Source: Planctomycetia bacterium
GTDB lineage: Bacteria > Planctomycetota > Phycisphaerae > UBA1845 > UTPLA1
Length of the DNA stretch: 64,000 nt
NCBI GenBank assembly: GCA_015200345.1
Contig: CP054187.1
Location: 2,712,470 to 2,776,469 of the forward strand
Reading direction: 5' to 3'
Made by a program: the position numbers and the translations under genes. The notes under the pieces were generated by a model, which searched no databases, was not told where the DNA came from, and was given only the letters and a program-made list of their open reading frames with translations. Shown one piece after another: positions 26,080-34,973 of the stretch. Position 1 is the stretch's first letter. Each line of letters begins with the position of its first letter.

Positions 26080-26823
26080 TCATCCGTCCGAAGCGTCAAG
26101 ACTTGTCACCAGTGCCGCACGCACTGCCTGCGGGTCGCTGCGCGTCAGATCGACCGAACCCTTGATCTCAAATGGACCTACGGCCGTGCGCGTCAGCGAT
26201 TCACAGATCGCACCGCAACCCAGGGTGACGCCCAAGTCGCGCGCGATCGCCCGGATGTACGTCCCGCGGCCGCAGGCGATGTCCAGTTCCAGCCGCGGCC
26301 AGGCATACGCGAGCACGTCGATCGCATCGATGCGGATCACGCGCGGTTCGTGCCGCACCGTCTCGCCCGCTTTCACGCGCTGGTAGCTGAATCGCCCGCC
26401 GACGCGCATCGCGCTGTAGTCCGGCGGCGTCTGCATCACGTCGCCGCGCATCGCCGATACGGCCGCGTCGATGGCTGCGCGTGGGGGCGGCTGCGCCCCG
26501 GGCACCTCGCGAAACGGCTGCTCCGGATCGAATGTCTCATTGGTGACACCCAGCCGCAGCGTTGTGCGGTAGCGCTTGGGCATCGCCATGATGCGCTCCA
26601 CCCAGCGCGTCGCGCCACCAACGCACGCCACGATCACGCCGTCGGCGAAGGGGTCCAGCGTCCCGGCGTGCCCGATCTTGCGCAGCCCGAAGATCGGCCG
26701 CAGGCGGTAGACGTATTTCGCGCTGGTCCAGCCGCGCGGCTTGTAGAGATTCACGACGCCGCACGGCTCCGGCGGACCGCCCGGCGATTTCGTCGTTTGC
26801 GATTGTGATGTTCTCGAAACCAT
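26080..26823 (-). CDS. truB: tRNA pseudouridine(55) synthase
   Basis: A 247-residue enzyme forming pseudouridine 55 in the T-loop of tRNAs. Hallmarks are GVVNLYKPRGWTS at the N-terminus, the catalytic-Asp motif KIGHAGTLDPFADGVIVACVG, then QTPPDYSAMRVGGRFSYQRVKAG and CGRGTYIRAIARDLG. It is slightly short and lacks a full C-terminal PUA domain. The gene lies 12 bases after the GT39/TPR gene on the same strand and may be co-transcribed with it. Confidence 0.95.
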   Translation of the reverse strand: MVSRTSQSQTTKSPGGPPEPCGVVNLYKPRGWTSAKYVYRLRPIFGLRKIGHAGTLDPFADGVIVACVGGATRWVERIMAMPKRYRTTLRLGVTNETFDPEQPFREVPGAQPPPRAAIDAAVSAMRGDVMQTPPDYSAMRVGGRFSYQRVKAGETVRHEPRVIRIDAIDVLAYAWPRLELDIACGRGTYIRAIARDLGVTLGCGAICESLTRTAVGPFEIKGSVDLTRSDPQAVRAALVTSLDASDG

Positions 26824-26835
26824 GACGAAGCCATT

Positions 26836-29070
26836 CTACGGGACGGGGCGGGTCGTCGCCCGCGCGGCCGCGACCTCCAGCGCGCGAAGCAGGCGCCGTA
26901 CGTCCTCCCGTTCCGGATCGCGATCCAGCAGCGCGCGGGCCTCGTCGCGCGCGTCGTCGATTCGGCCGAGTCGGGCCAGCACCGACAGACGCAGCATCTG
27001 TGCCGGCGCACGCGGCGGGTGATGTCGCGCGAGCGCGTCGAGCTGCTCGAGCGCCTCGACCGGCCGGCCGCGGTTGAATTCCAGGATCGCCAGATTGAGC
27101 CGCGCTTCTTCGTGCTTCGGATCGGTCGCCAGCGCCGCGCGGTACGCCGCCGCCGCGTCCTCCTCGCGACCCAACTCCAGCAACGTGTTGCCGTAGTTCA
27201 CGCGACCATCGACCATCTCCGGCTCGTCGCGCAACGCTTCCTCAAACAACGGCAGCGCGCCGGCCGCGCGGCCCGTCCGCGCGAGGACGCCCGCGAGACC
27301 CGCGCGCGCCCGCGCGTCGCGGTCGTCCAGTTCCAGCGCGCGACGATAAGCCGACTCGGCATCGTCCAGCCGACCGGCATCGATCAGGACCGCGGCCCGC
27401 GCGCGAAGCGGCGCGGATTCGCCGGGCGCCAGTGCCGCAGCGCGATCGGCCGCCTCCAGCGCCGCTTCCGATTTTCCGGCTCGGCGCTGAAGATCGGACA
27501 GAATGAGCCATGCGTCGGCCGACGATGGATCGGTGACCACGGCCCGCTGCGCGTCGCGCAACGCTTCGATTGGCCGGCCCGTCGCCGCCAGCGCGGAAGC
27601 ATGATTGGCCAGTCCGATCGCAGACGGTTGTCGATGGATCGCCTGGCCGACGTTGCACACCAGCGCCAAGGCGATCGCGGCGACGCAGGCGGCTGGCCGC
27701 ATCGCGCGCGACGGCGTCGCGATCGCCGGGTCTCGATTGCGCCGACCCGGGTTCAGGATGGTCAGAAGGCCCGCGGCCGCGAAGCCGATCAGCACGGGGA
27801 TCATGGGAAAGCGATACCGCCCGAAGACCACGAACGCCATAAGTGTCGCCGCCGTGGCAAGCCCCCACAGGTACAGCGGCCACACTTCGCGCGCGCGATG
27901 CGCCGTGCTGAAGATCCCCAGCACCGCCAGCGGCACGAGCACGCCGAAGTGAAAGAACCGGTCGAGCCATCGCAGCACCGAACTGTGTTCGATGTAGACG
28001 TAGTAATCCTCCGCATCCATCCACTCCGTCGCGCCAAGCGTCATGAGCACCTTGCGGCCCAGCAGCTTCACCCAGCCGCCGGGGTTCCCGCGGATTCGTT
28101 CGACGGCCTGCGCGAAGTAATAATCCGACACCTCGCCCGGTGAGAGCGATCGGCCCAGCGCCCGCTCGGCTGCGCGCGTCCATTCGCGTTGTTCGTATTC
28201 GCCGCTGCCGCGCCCCAGGCGCAGCGATTGATACGTTCCGCGGCCGCCGGGATCGTTGCCCATGGCAAAGTTCTGCCCCAGATTCGGCGTGGTCAGCACC
28301 CATTCGCCGGTCACGACGCGATTGCGAATCACCCACGGCGCGAGGACGAGCACGATCGCCGCCGCGCCGGCAATCCCGAATGCCGCGGTTCCGGCACGGG
28401 GAGACGGGACCGCCGGCGTCTGCGGCGCACGCCGGCCGAAGAGTAGAAACGCGGGCACGATCGGCGCCGCCAGCATCAGCGCCTGTTGAACGTGAATGAG
28501 CAGTCCCATCAGCGCGCCGCACAGCAGCGCGCGGGTCACGGTCGGCCGCTCGCGCCAAAGCGCCATGGCCCACCACAGCGCCGCGACGAGAAACATGCCG
28601 AGGCTGGTTTTCTGAATCAACAGGTCAAAAAAGATTGCCGGCGGATAGAGCGCGAGCAGGAGCGCGGCGACGAGACCGGCGCGATGCGAGAACCACCGGC
28701 TCATGCCGCGATACAGAAGCAGGCATGACAGTCCGCCCAGCGCCATTTGCACAGCGCGTGGAAAGAGTAAACTGTCTCCCAATGCGCCGCGCATCGCCGC
28801 AAGAAAGTAAGCGTACAGGGGCGCATGGACGAACTCGCGCGGACAGGCCCATTGTCCCGATGCAATCGCTCGAGCGCAGTCCTCGTACACACGTCCGTCG
28901 GAGATCGTGTGATTCATGAAACCCAGATCGCGAAGCTGATGCAGGGACACCATTCGCGCGGCCAACGCGACGAGGAGGATTCCGAACAAGGCGGCAATCT
29001 TCCGGAGCGCGGCCCGCTGCCGAGACGCGTCGGGGTCGACTGGGGTCGGTTGGGTCTCACTGGAAGTCAT
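26836..29070 (-). CDS. GT39-like membrane glycosyltransferase fused to TPR repeats
   Basis: A 744-residue protein. Residues about 20-470 hold 10 or more membrane helices with the opening loop FMNHTISDGRVYEDCARA and FVHAPLYAYFLAAMRG, resembling the dolichyl-phosphate-mannose mannosyltransferase (PMT_2) fold that moves sugars from lipid carriers outside the membrane. From about 500 to the end are six or more tetratricopeptide repeats (for example LDDAESAYRRALELDDRDARARAGLAG read across two repeats), likely extracytoplasmic. The ATG at 29070 is preferred over one 36 codons earlier because it directly precedes the first helix. The acceptor is unknown. Confidence 0.8.
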   Translation of the reverse strand: MTSSETQPTPVDPDASRQRAALRKIAALFGILLVALAARMVSLHQLRDLGFMNHTISDGRVYEDCARAIASGQWACPREFVHAPLYAYFLAAMRGALGDSLLFPRAVQMALGGLSCLLLYRGMSRWFSHRAGLVAALLLALYPPAIFFDLLIQKTSLGMFLVAALWWAMALWRERPTVTRALLCGALMGLLIHVQQALMLAAPIVPAFLLFGRRAPQTPAVPSPRAGTAAFGIAGAAAIVLVLAPWVIRNRVVTGEWVLTTPNLGQNFAMGNDPGGRGTYQSLRLGRGSGEYEQREWTRAAERALGRSLSPGEVSDYYFAQAVERIRGNPGGWVKLLGRKVLMTLGATEWMDAEDYYVYIEHSSVLRWLDRFFHFGVLVPLAVLGIFSTAHRAREVWPLYLWGLATAATLMAFVVFGRYRFPMIPVLIGFAAAGLLTILNPGRRNRDPAIATPSRAMRPAACVAAIALALVCNVGQAIHRQPSAIGLANHASALAATGRPIEALRDAQRAVVTDPSSADAWLILSDLQRRAGKSEAALEAADRAAALAPGESAPLRARAAVLIDAGRLDDAESAYRRALELDDRDARARAGLAGVLARTGRAAGALPLFEEALRDEPEMVDGRVNYGNTLLELGREEDAAAAYRAALATDPKHEEARLNLAILEFNRGRPVEALEQLDALARHHPPRAPAQMLRLSVLARLGRIDDARDEARALLDRDPEREDVRRLLRALEVAAARATTRPVP

Positions 29071-29316
29071 GAGCAGCCAAGCATAAGGCAGGGTTTGCAG
29101 TTTCCTTGCGAGGTGATTCCCGCTTTCGAATACTTGAGAGATCACGCTGGACGCTTGAATAACCGCTTTTCGCAACAAAAAACTGCTATTTCCGATCAGG
29201 GCCGAGTATGCTATGCTTCCGGGCGATTCGGGATCGGCTGCGGGCGCGGGGCGATTCGGTCTTTGGGCTGAATTGTTAACGGCCGATAACCTTATGGGAC
29301 AACTGGAGAAACGCGA

Positions 29317-31188
29317 GTGGAACTTCCAAGACGCGAACGCGGAGAAGAGCTGTTACCCCGTGGCGCCTTAACCGATCTGCGCCGCCGACTTCGCCTGATC
29401 GCTCCCCAGCATGATCTGACGAGCGTCGTGGCCTGCGCCTTCGACCATCGAACGCGCATGCTGCCGTTCATTTACGCCGACATGCGGATGGCGCCGGCCG
29501 GCGTTCGCGCGGTCGGGTCCGCCATGGCGGACGCCGGCTTCAACAAGACGCGCATCGTACTGCAACAGTGGAATAAAAAGTTCCGCCCGTCGCTGATGCG
29601 GCTGGATGGTCGCATCCCCGACTTGTTCATGGTATCGTCGATGCAGATTCACACGGCGGCGCTCAAGGACCTGTTGCGCGACGCCTGCCGGATCGAGGAA
29701 TCGAATCGACCGCTGATCATCGCCGGCGGCGCGAAGACGATCTACGAGCCGTGGGACGTGTTCAGCACCGACGCGGCCGACCCGTGGGGGGCCGATGTCG
29801 CGGTGACGGGCGAGGAGTATGTGCTGTTGAGCCTGCTGGAGGTGGTGCTGTCGGTTCGGAAGCCGGGCACGTCGCTTCGGGCCGCGTTTCTGCGGGCAAA
29901 AGAAGACGGATTGCTTGATACGATCCCCGGCCTCGTGTACCCGCAGATCGATTCCGCGACCGGGCGCACCGAGCAACTCATCGACACCGGCATTCAGCAG
30001 CTCGTCGGCGATCTCGACGAACTGCCCGATCCGGTCCACGGTTATCGCCTCCTGGAGCCGCCGAGCAACGCCGCGACGCTGGGGATGAAGGCGCTGCCGG
30101 CCAGCAGCGTGCGGCGCTATTCGCCGATCGCCTCGCTGGTGCTCACGTTCGGCTGCAAGTTCGCCTGCCAGTATTGCCCGATCCCGGCGTACAACCAGCG
30201 GCAGCATCGGCTCAAGAGCGGCGAACGCATCGCCGAGGAGTTCCACCGGCTGCACAGCGAGTTCGGCCTGCGTTATTTCTTCGGGGCCGATGACAACTTC
30301 TTCAATCACAAAGAGCGCACCCTGGAGATCATCCAGACCCTGGCCCGGCGCGAGTTCAACGGCCAGCGCGTGCGCAAGGTCATCCGCTGGGGCACCGAAG
30401 TCACGGTCCACGACACGCTGCTGCTGCGCGATCATTTGCCCGAAGTGCGCAACGCCGGCGTCCGCGCTCTGTGGCTCGGCGTCGAGGACTTGACAGCGAC
30501 TCTTGTCAAGAAGGGCCAGAGCGTCGACAAGACCACCGAAGCGTTCCACCTGCTTCAACGGCACGGCATCTGTCCGATGCCGATGATGATGCACCACGAT
30601 ACGCAGCCGCTGTACACGCTCGGCAAACCCTACGGCCTGATCAACCAGGCCCGGCTGCTGCGCAAGGCCGGCGCGGTGAGCCTGCAAGTGCTGATGATCA
30701 CGCCAGCGACGGGGTCCAAGCTGTACGAGGAAGCGTTCACCAGCGGCCTGGCCTACGACGAAGTCGGCGGGCGCAAGGTGGAGACGCACATGCTCGACGG
30801 GAACTACGTCGTCGCGTCGAACCACAAGCAGCCGTGGAAGAAACAGTTTAACATCCTCGCGGCGTACCTTTATTTCTATAATCCGCTAAGAATGCTCTGG
30901 GCGCTGGTCCGGCCCAAGAGCCGGCTCTACCTCGCCGACGCCGGAATGCAGTTCATCGGCATGTGGGGCCTGGGCCAGACCATCCGCCGCACGCTCGGCT
31001 GGGCGTTTCGACTCATGCGCGGCGGCATCCGCCGGCGCACGCGAATCCCCGCCAGCCTCATCCCCATGCGCGCCGTGAACGGCGAGGCCGCCAGCCATGC
31101 CCTGCCCGGCACGCCGCTGGGTGGCTTCGTGCAGTTGCAGGTGCACTTGCCGGGTAAAGCATCGCGCACGGCGCGGGCGTCAGCGTAG
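29317..31188 (+). CDS. B12-binding-type radical SAM protein
   Basis: A 623-residue protein. Residues about 30-180 resemble a cobalamin-binding Rossmann domain (ADMRMAPAGVRAVGSAM, LFMVSSMQIHT, PLIIAGGAKTIYEPW). The radical SAM core follows with the 4Fe-4S ligands C280, C284 and C287 in GCKFACQYCPIP, then FFGADDNFFNHKERTLEII. The C-terminal 120 residues include an amphipathic stretch (FYNPLRMLWALVRPKSRLY) seen in class B methylase-like members. It starts with GTG after GGAG. Members carry out methylations or ring rearrangements on lipids and other compounds; the substrate here is unknown. Confidence 0.85.
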   Translation: MELPRRERGEELLPRGALTDLRRRLRLIAPQHDLTSVVACAFDHRTRMLPFIYADMRMAPAGVRAVGSAMADAGFNKTRIVLQQWNKKFRPSLMRLDGRIPDLFMVSSMQIHTAALKDLLRDACRIEESNRPLIIAGGAKTIYEPWDVFSTDAADPWGADVAVTGEEYVLLSLLEVVLSVRKPGTSLRAAFLRAKEDGLLDTIPGLVYPQIDSATGRTEQLIDTGIQQLVGDLDELPDPVHGYRLLEPPSNAATLGMKALPASSVRRYSPIASLVLTFGCKFACQYCPIPAYNQRQHRLKSGERIAEEFHRLHSEFGLRYFFGADDNFFNHKERTLEIIQTLARREFNGQRVRKVIRWGTEVTVHDTLLLRDHLPEVRNAGVRALWLGVEDLTATLVKKGQSVDKTTEAFHLLQRHGICPMPMMMHHDTQPLYTLGKPYGLINQARLLRKAGAVSLQVLMITPATGSKLYEEAFTSGLAYDEVGGRKVETHMLDGNYVVASNHKQPWKKQFNILAAYLYFYNPLRMLWALVRPKSRLYLADAGMQFIGMWGLGQTIRRTLGWAFRLMRGGIRRRTRIPASLIPMRAVNGEAASHALPGTPLGGFVQLQVHLPGKASRTARASA

Positions 31189-31259
31189 AGAAACGTCGAA
31201 ACGTAATCACGCGCCAAACGCCCAAACAGGGCGTGCCGGCGTCAGGTCCGCAAGGGGGC

Positions 31260-32549
31260 TTATCGAAGTCTTTCGACGGGTTGGCTCGTCGGCGTGTTGC
31301 TGCGTTGATTTCCACGCGATTCGGCGTTGTCCCGCATGAACTCCGGCAGGCCGAACGAGCGACCCTGGCCGATGTGCTCGATCATTCGGAAGACAACGGG
31401 GTTGACCAGCGCGTCGACGCGCGGTCCGGGCATTCCAATCGCCTTGAAATCAATCAGCGATTGATCGCTGCGGTGGCACTCGGTGCAGGTTCGCGGCTGC
31501 TTGCGCCGCAGCGGATGGACCGCCGCCAGCAGCGAATCGCGCTCCGCTTGTGACAAACCCGTGTCCGGGCGCGGCGCAACGTCCACGGCCTGCGAAGTCG
31601 TCACGGCCTGGCTCGACGGCGAAGCGCCTGCGCCGATTCGCTCGGCCGCACGCCGCACCGCCTCCAGGTAGTTTCGCTTCGCTTGCTCTGTGTTCGGATG
31701 GCCGCGCAGAAGTTTCCCATCGCGATCGACGACGGCCAGCTTCGCGCCGTACTCCCCGCGGAAATGGCGCGGCAGTTCTTCCCTCGCGGCGTCCAATAGT
31801 TTCGCCATGGCAGGCGAACCGGGCCTCACGGCCGCGATGTGCCGCGCCAGCTCCTTCAGGCTGCGCGAGCCGCCGGCGGCATCGGCCGCCTGGTTCAACA
31901 GGTTGCCAAGTTGGTTGGCGCGATCCTGATCAAAGGATGGATCCGTGCGATGCGGGGTGGGCCTTTCCGCGCCGCGCGATTCGGCAGCCGTCGCGGCAAG
32001 CACCATTCCGTAAGCGTCGAGCAGGGCGGGCGTGCCGCGTGCCTGCCCGCTTTGCAGGTCGTACCACGCGAGCTTGAGCGGGGTGGGCTGATGATCGAAA
32101 TGGCAGACGCCGCAGTGCATGGAGCTGGCGTGCATGTTGAGAAAGGCTCGCAGCTCCTTGTCGCGCGCGTGCGGCAGGGGGGCATGGCAGCCGCTGCGCG
32201 AGCAGTCGTTGTAGGCGTCGGGCGCGATCCATGAGTCGAGCCGGTGGTAATGCGCGAGCGGGGAGCGCGGGTGTTCGGCGGCATCGAGCGCGGCAAAGGC
32301 GCTTCGGCCTGCGGAGAGCGTCGCAGCGTCGAGTCGGGTCGGCAGGGCGGCGATTTGCGGAGGTGGGCCGGATTCGATGGCCAGCGAGACGATCAGGTAG
32401 CGAACGGCTGCAAAAGTGAGGTAGCCGATCAGGGCACCGAGCGCCAGCGCGTAAACGCGCGGAATCGTGCGTCGAAAGGCGCGCCACGATGCGGACGCGA
32501 TGCGCCGCCACGGAATCCGACCGATCGAGGCGAGCCATTTAGACGGCAT
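31260..32549 (-). CDS. Membrane-anchored triheme c-type cytochrome
   Basis: A 429-residue protein with one membrane helix (about 33-58) and an extracytoplasmic part with three haem-binding motifs: CX4CH at 116-122 (CSRSGCH), CXXCH at 146-150 (CGVCH) and 355-359 (CTECH). Between the second and third lies about 200 residues of helical sequence without haems. The haem pattern does not match NapC/NirT. Its start overlaps the end of the octaheme/cytochrome b gene by 11 bases, so the two are translated together and the proteins probably act as one quinol-oxidising unit. Exact role unknown. Confidence 0.85.
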   Translation of the reverse strand: MPSKWLASIGRIPWRRIASASWRAFRRTIPRVYALALGALIGYLTFAAVRYLIVSLAIESGPPPQIAALPTRLDAATLSAGRSAFAALDAAEHPRSPLAHYHRLDSWIAPDAYNDCSRSGCHAPLPHARDKELRAFLNMHASSMHCGVCHFDHQPTPLKLAWYDLQSGQARGTPALLDAYGMVLAATAAESRGAERPTPHRTDPSFDQDRANQLGNLLNQAADAAGGSRSLKELARHIAAVRPGSPAMAKLLDAAREELPRHFRGEYGAKLAVVDRDGKLLRGHPNTEQAKRNYLEAVRRAAERIGAGASPSSQAVTTSQAVDVAPRPDTGLSQAERDSLLAAVHPLRRKQPRTCTECHRSDQSLIDFKAIGMPGPRVDALVNPVVFRMIEHIGQGRSFGLPEFMRDNAESRGNQRSNTPTSQPVERLR

Positions 32550-34464
32550 GGTGGCCCTCCTCGGGATGTTCGCCGGTCTCGGGGTGGGCGATGCCCAGTT
32601 CGCTCGCGATTTCGTGGATCAGGTCGGTGTGCTCTTCGACGAGCTTGGGAAGCGGGGTCTCGCCGGTGATCGTCGCGCGGGACAGCGGGAAAACCTTTGG
32701 CGAGAGAATGACGTTGTAAATGTGCAGGATGCCGACGTGGATGACCGCCAGAAACGCTTCGTACGTGTGCGCAATGCTCGCGATGTTGAAAACCCGGCCG
32801 CCAAAGAAATGCGAGCTGATCTGCTCGGCCCACAGGATCACGCCGGTGATGCCCAGCAGCATCGTCCCCCAGAAGACGCCGAGATACTCGAACTTCTCGG
32901 CCGGGCTGAACCGTCCGAACGACGGCCGGTCCTTTCGCAGGAAGAGCAGGTGCGCAAAGAGTTGCAGCGATTTCTTCGCGTCGTCCATCGAGATCCACAT
33001 CGGCAGCCCGGTGAAAGCGGTGACCCACGGCGCGGGATGGCCGTTGGTCATGAGTTCCTGGGCGCGCTTGCGCAAGACAAAGAACACGTCGAGCATGTGC
33101 ATGAGGAACCCGACGACGAGGGCGATGCCGGCCCAGTGGTGTGTCACGCGTGCCGCGCCCAGGCCTCCGAACAGCCCGATCAGCCAGGCTGCCCAGTCGC
33201 GGTCGGCGAACTTGAGCGGGAAGCCGGTGAGGACGAGCAGCACGAACAGCACCGTGAGAATCCAGTGCTGCACGCGGTGGCGGACTTTGAAGCGCACGAG
33301 CTGCTGGGCGCCGAGTGGGTGTTCCTCGATTTGTTTGACCAGCTTGATCAGTCGCGGGTCGCCGTGAGCGGTGCGCCCGATGACAATCTGCAACAGATCG
33401 AGCAGCACCAGCAGGGCCGACGGGCCGAAAGTGAGAATCGTCAGGACGATGAAGGTCGCGGCGATGGCGAACTCGAGCGTTCCCTGGGCCGCGGGCAGGT
33501 CGAGGTGCACGGCCATGTCGGCAATGGCGAGATCGGCGCCGGGGTGGCACTGCGTGCTGCGGCAGGAATCGGCGATCCTGGAATGATGGACGCTGGATCG
33601 CTCGTCGCGTTTGCCAAGCATGAGGTGGGCGTTTTCACCGGCGTTGACGTGGCACGAGAGGCAACTGGCGGTGGTTTCGTCGCCGAGCAGGGCGGCCTTG
33701 CCGTGGAAACTGCGGACGAAACTGGCAACGGACTGCGGGAGGCTGTGATCGGCGAGGACTTGCGGATCGCTGTGACAGACGGCGCAGACCTGGGCGAGTT
33801 CGAGCGTCGAGCGCGCGGGCTGCAAGCGCGAGGCGACGTGCCGCATGAAGTAGTGGATGTCGGTCGGCAGTTGCTGGCTGTGACAGACATCGCAGCGATC
33901 GAGCATGCGCTCGGACAGATCGGCGAAAGCGGGCACGGCGATGGTCGGATCGCGAAAGATCGGTTCATCGTGGCAATAGAGGCAGTTGGATTGCCCTTCG
34001 TTGAGGAGCGGTCCGCGGGCGAACGTGAGTTTGGCGAGCATATCCCGCGTATGCACGCTGCCTTCGAGCATGTCCGCGACGGCGGCATGGCTGAACGGCT
34101 GCTCGGTGCCGGCCGGCCCGGCGAGGTGGCATTGCGTGGCACAATTGACCGGCGTCACCGGTTTGTGCGGGATGGTGGTGACTTCGTCACGGGCGTGGCA
34201 GTCGGTGCAGGCCAGCCGCGCGTGCGGGCCTTTCATGTGCGTGGAGTAATCGGGATCGACAAAGTAGATGTGGGCACGACCGGTCTGCGGGTCGAGCCGG
34301 CTTAGCGCGCGATACTGGTGGCAAAGCAGACAGTTGTCGGGGTCGTCCGCATCGGCGGCGGGCAACGGGGCGCCGGCCGTCAACGCAACGATCAACCAAG
34401 GCAGCGCGCGACCACGAGGGATAGCACGGTGTTGAATCGGGGTGGCGGGGGAGCAGATGGCCAT
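32539..34464 (-). CDS. Octaheme c / cytochrome b fusion, CbcL-like quinone oxidoreductase
   Basis: A 641-residue protein with a signal peptide (about 18-37) and an extracytoplasmic domain with eight haem motifs: CLLCH (45-49), CTDCH, CATQCH (CX3CH), CLYCH, CDVCH, CAVCH, CLSCH and CRSTQCH (CX4CH). A C-terminal membrane domain follows with five helices and paired histidines (RHRVQHW, THHWAGIALVV, MHMLD, AHTYEAF, VIHVGILHIYN) as in the di-haem cytochrome b561/Ni-hydrogenase b subunit family. This c-plus-b fusion is the architecture of Geobacter CbcL, an inner-membrane menaquinol:cytochrome reductase in metal respiration. A TTG 3 bases upstream of the ATG has better spacing from GGAGG and may be used. 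Confidence 0.85.
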   Translation of the reverse strand: MAICSPATPIQHRAIPRGRALPWLIVALTAGAPLPAADADDPDNCLLCHQYRALSRLDPQTGRAHIYFVDPDYSTHMKGPHARLACTDCHARDEVTTIPHKPVTPVNCATQCHLAGPAGTEQPFSHAAVADMLEGSVHTRDMLAKLTFARGPLLNEGQSNCLYCHDEPIFRDPTIAVPAFADLSERMLDRCDVCHSQQLPTDIHYFMRHVASRLQPARSTLELAQVCAVCHSDPQVLADHSLPQSVASFVRSFHGKAALLGDETTASCLSCHVNAGENAHLMLGKRDERSSVHHSRIADSCRSTQCHPGADLAIADMAVHLDLPAAQGTLEFAIAATFIVLTILTFGPSALLVLLDLLQIVIGRTAHGDPRLIKLVKQIEEHPLGAQQLVRFKVRHRVQHWILTVLFVLLVLTGFPLKFADRDWAAWLIGLFGGLGAARVTHHWAGIALVVGFLMHMLDVFFVLRKRAQELMTNGHPAPWVTAFTGLPMWISMDDAKKSLQLFAHLLFLRKDRPSFGRFSPAEKFEYLGVFWGTMLLGITGVILWAEQISSHFFGGRVFNIASIAHTYEAFLAVIHVGILHIYNVILSPKVFPLSRATITGETPLPKLVEEHTDLIHEIASELGIAHPETGEHPEEGHHAV

Positions 34465-34493
34465 CAACCGCGAACGCCTCCGAGCAGGTTGCG

Positions 34494-34509
34494 TGCAACC
34501 CGCGCGCCG
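34494..34509 (-). promoter_or_regulatory. Weak sigma-54-like promoter candidate before the CbcL-like gene
   Basis: On the minus strand, CGGCGCGCGGGTTGCA has GG and GC separated by 10 bases and a perfect TTGCA, but three mismatches to the consensus. The start would fall near 34483, leaving only a 19-base leader. The high GC content makes a chance match likely. Confidence 0.25.
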
Positions 34510-34801
34510 ATGGGTGGAATTCCAAAGTTACCGCATCGCGCCATTGGGCGGATGAACTTTCCGCAACAGGCCGGGGCATTGTGCGCGATGGGGGGGCACC
34601 CCGCAAAGAGCGCGGAATGCGGAGTTCGCCGTACGGGTTGCGGGATTGTTCGCAATTGGATCGGAAGATTCCAAAATCACGCTGGATTGATGCCACTTTG
34701 CTGCCCCAAATCGCGGCGCAATGCTGACACGATCAGGAAAACGTTCACGCCGCGCAGTTGGAAGTCGTCAGCGAGTTTGAAAAAATACGACTTCGGGCTT
34801 G

Positions 34802-34816
34802 TGGCATGGTGATTGC
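34802..34816 (+). promoter_or_regulatory. Sigma-54-like promoter candidate before the nonaheme cytochrome gene
   Basis: TGGCATGGTGATTGC keeps GG (34803-34804) and GC (34815-34816) at the required 10-base spacing and matches TGGCA, G and TTGC; it departs at three weaker positions. The predicted start is near 34828, about 146 bases before the ATG. The adjoining palindrome would overlap the start site. Confidence 0.4.
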
Positions 34817-34830
34817 CAATTATATTGGCA
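34814..34830. promoter_or_regulatory. 17-bp inverted repeat, candidate operator
   Basis: TGCCAAT-TAT-ATTGGCA is a perfect 7-bp inverted repeat with a 3-base centre, AT-rich within GC-rich surroundings. It lies in the divergent region between the two cytochrome operons. It may be a regulator binding site. Confidence 0.45.
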
Positions 34831-34973
34831 CAACCGCGCGGCAAGGCGGCGAGCATCCGGCATGATGCGCTCGCACCGTTCGCCGCAAACGCTGCTCGCG
34901 CGACTAGATGACGCGGCTTTGAGGCATGAGCTACCTCTTCGATTGACACGCACTGAATAAAAGGAGAGTACGC

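Larger units (their letters stand above)
34465..34973. other. Divergent regulatory region between two cytochrome operons
   Basis: 509 bases with no supported gene; the open frames here are antisense or out of frame with no ribosome-binding site. The region contains two GG-N10-GC sigma-54-like motifs facing outward and a 17-bp palindrome, listed separately. An AGGAGAG ribosome-binding site precedes the gene at 34974. Confidence 0.6.

Noticed and set aside
31205..31255. ACGCCC-AAACA-GGGCGT hairpin as a terminator between the radical SAM and triheme genes
   Set aside because: The stem is short (6 bp) and lacks a T-tract on either strand; could still slow polymerase but not worth a feature.
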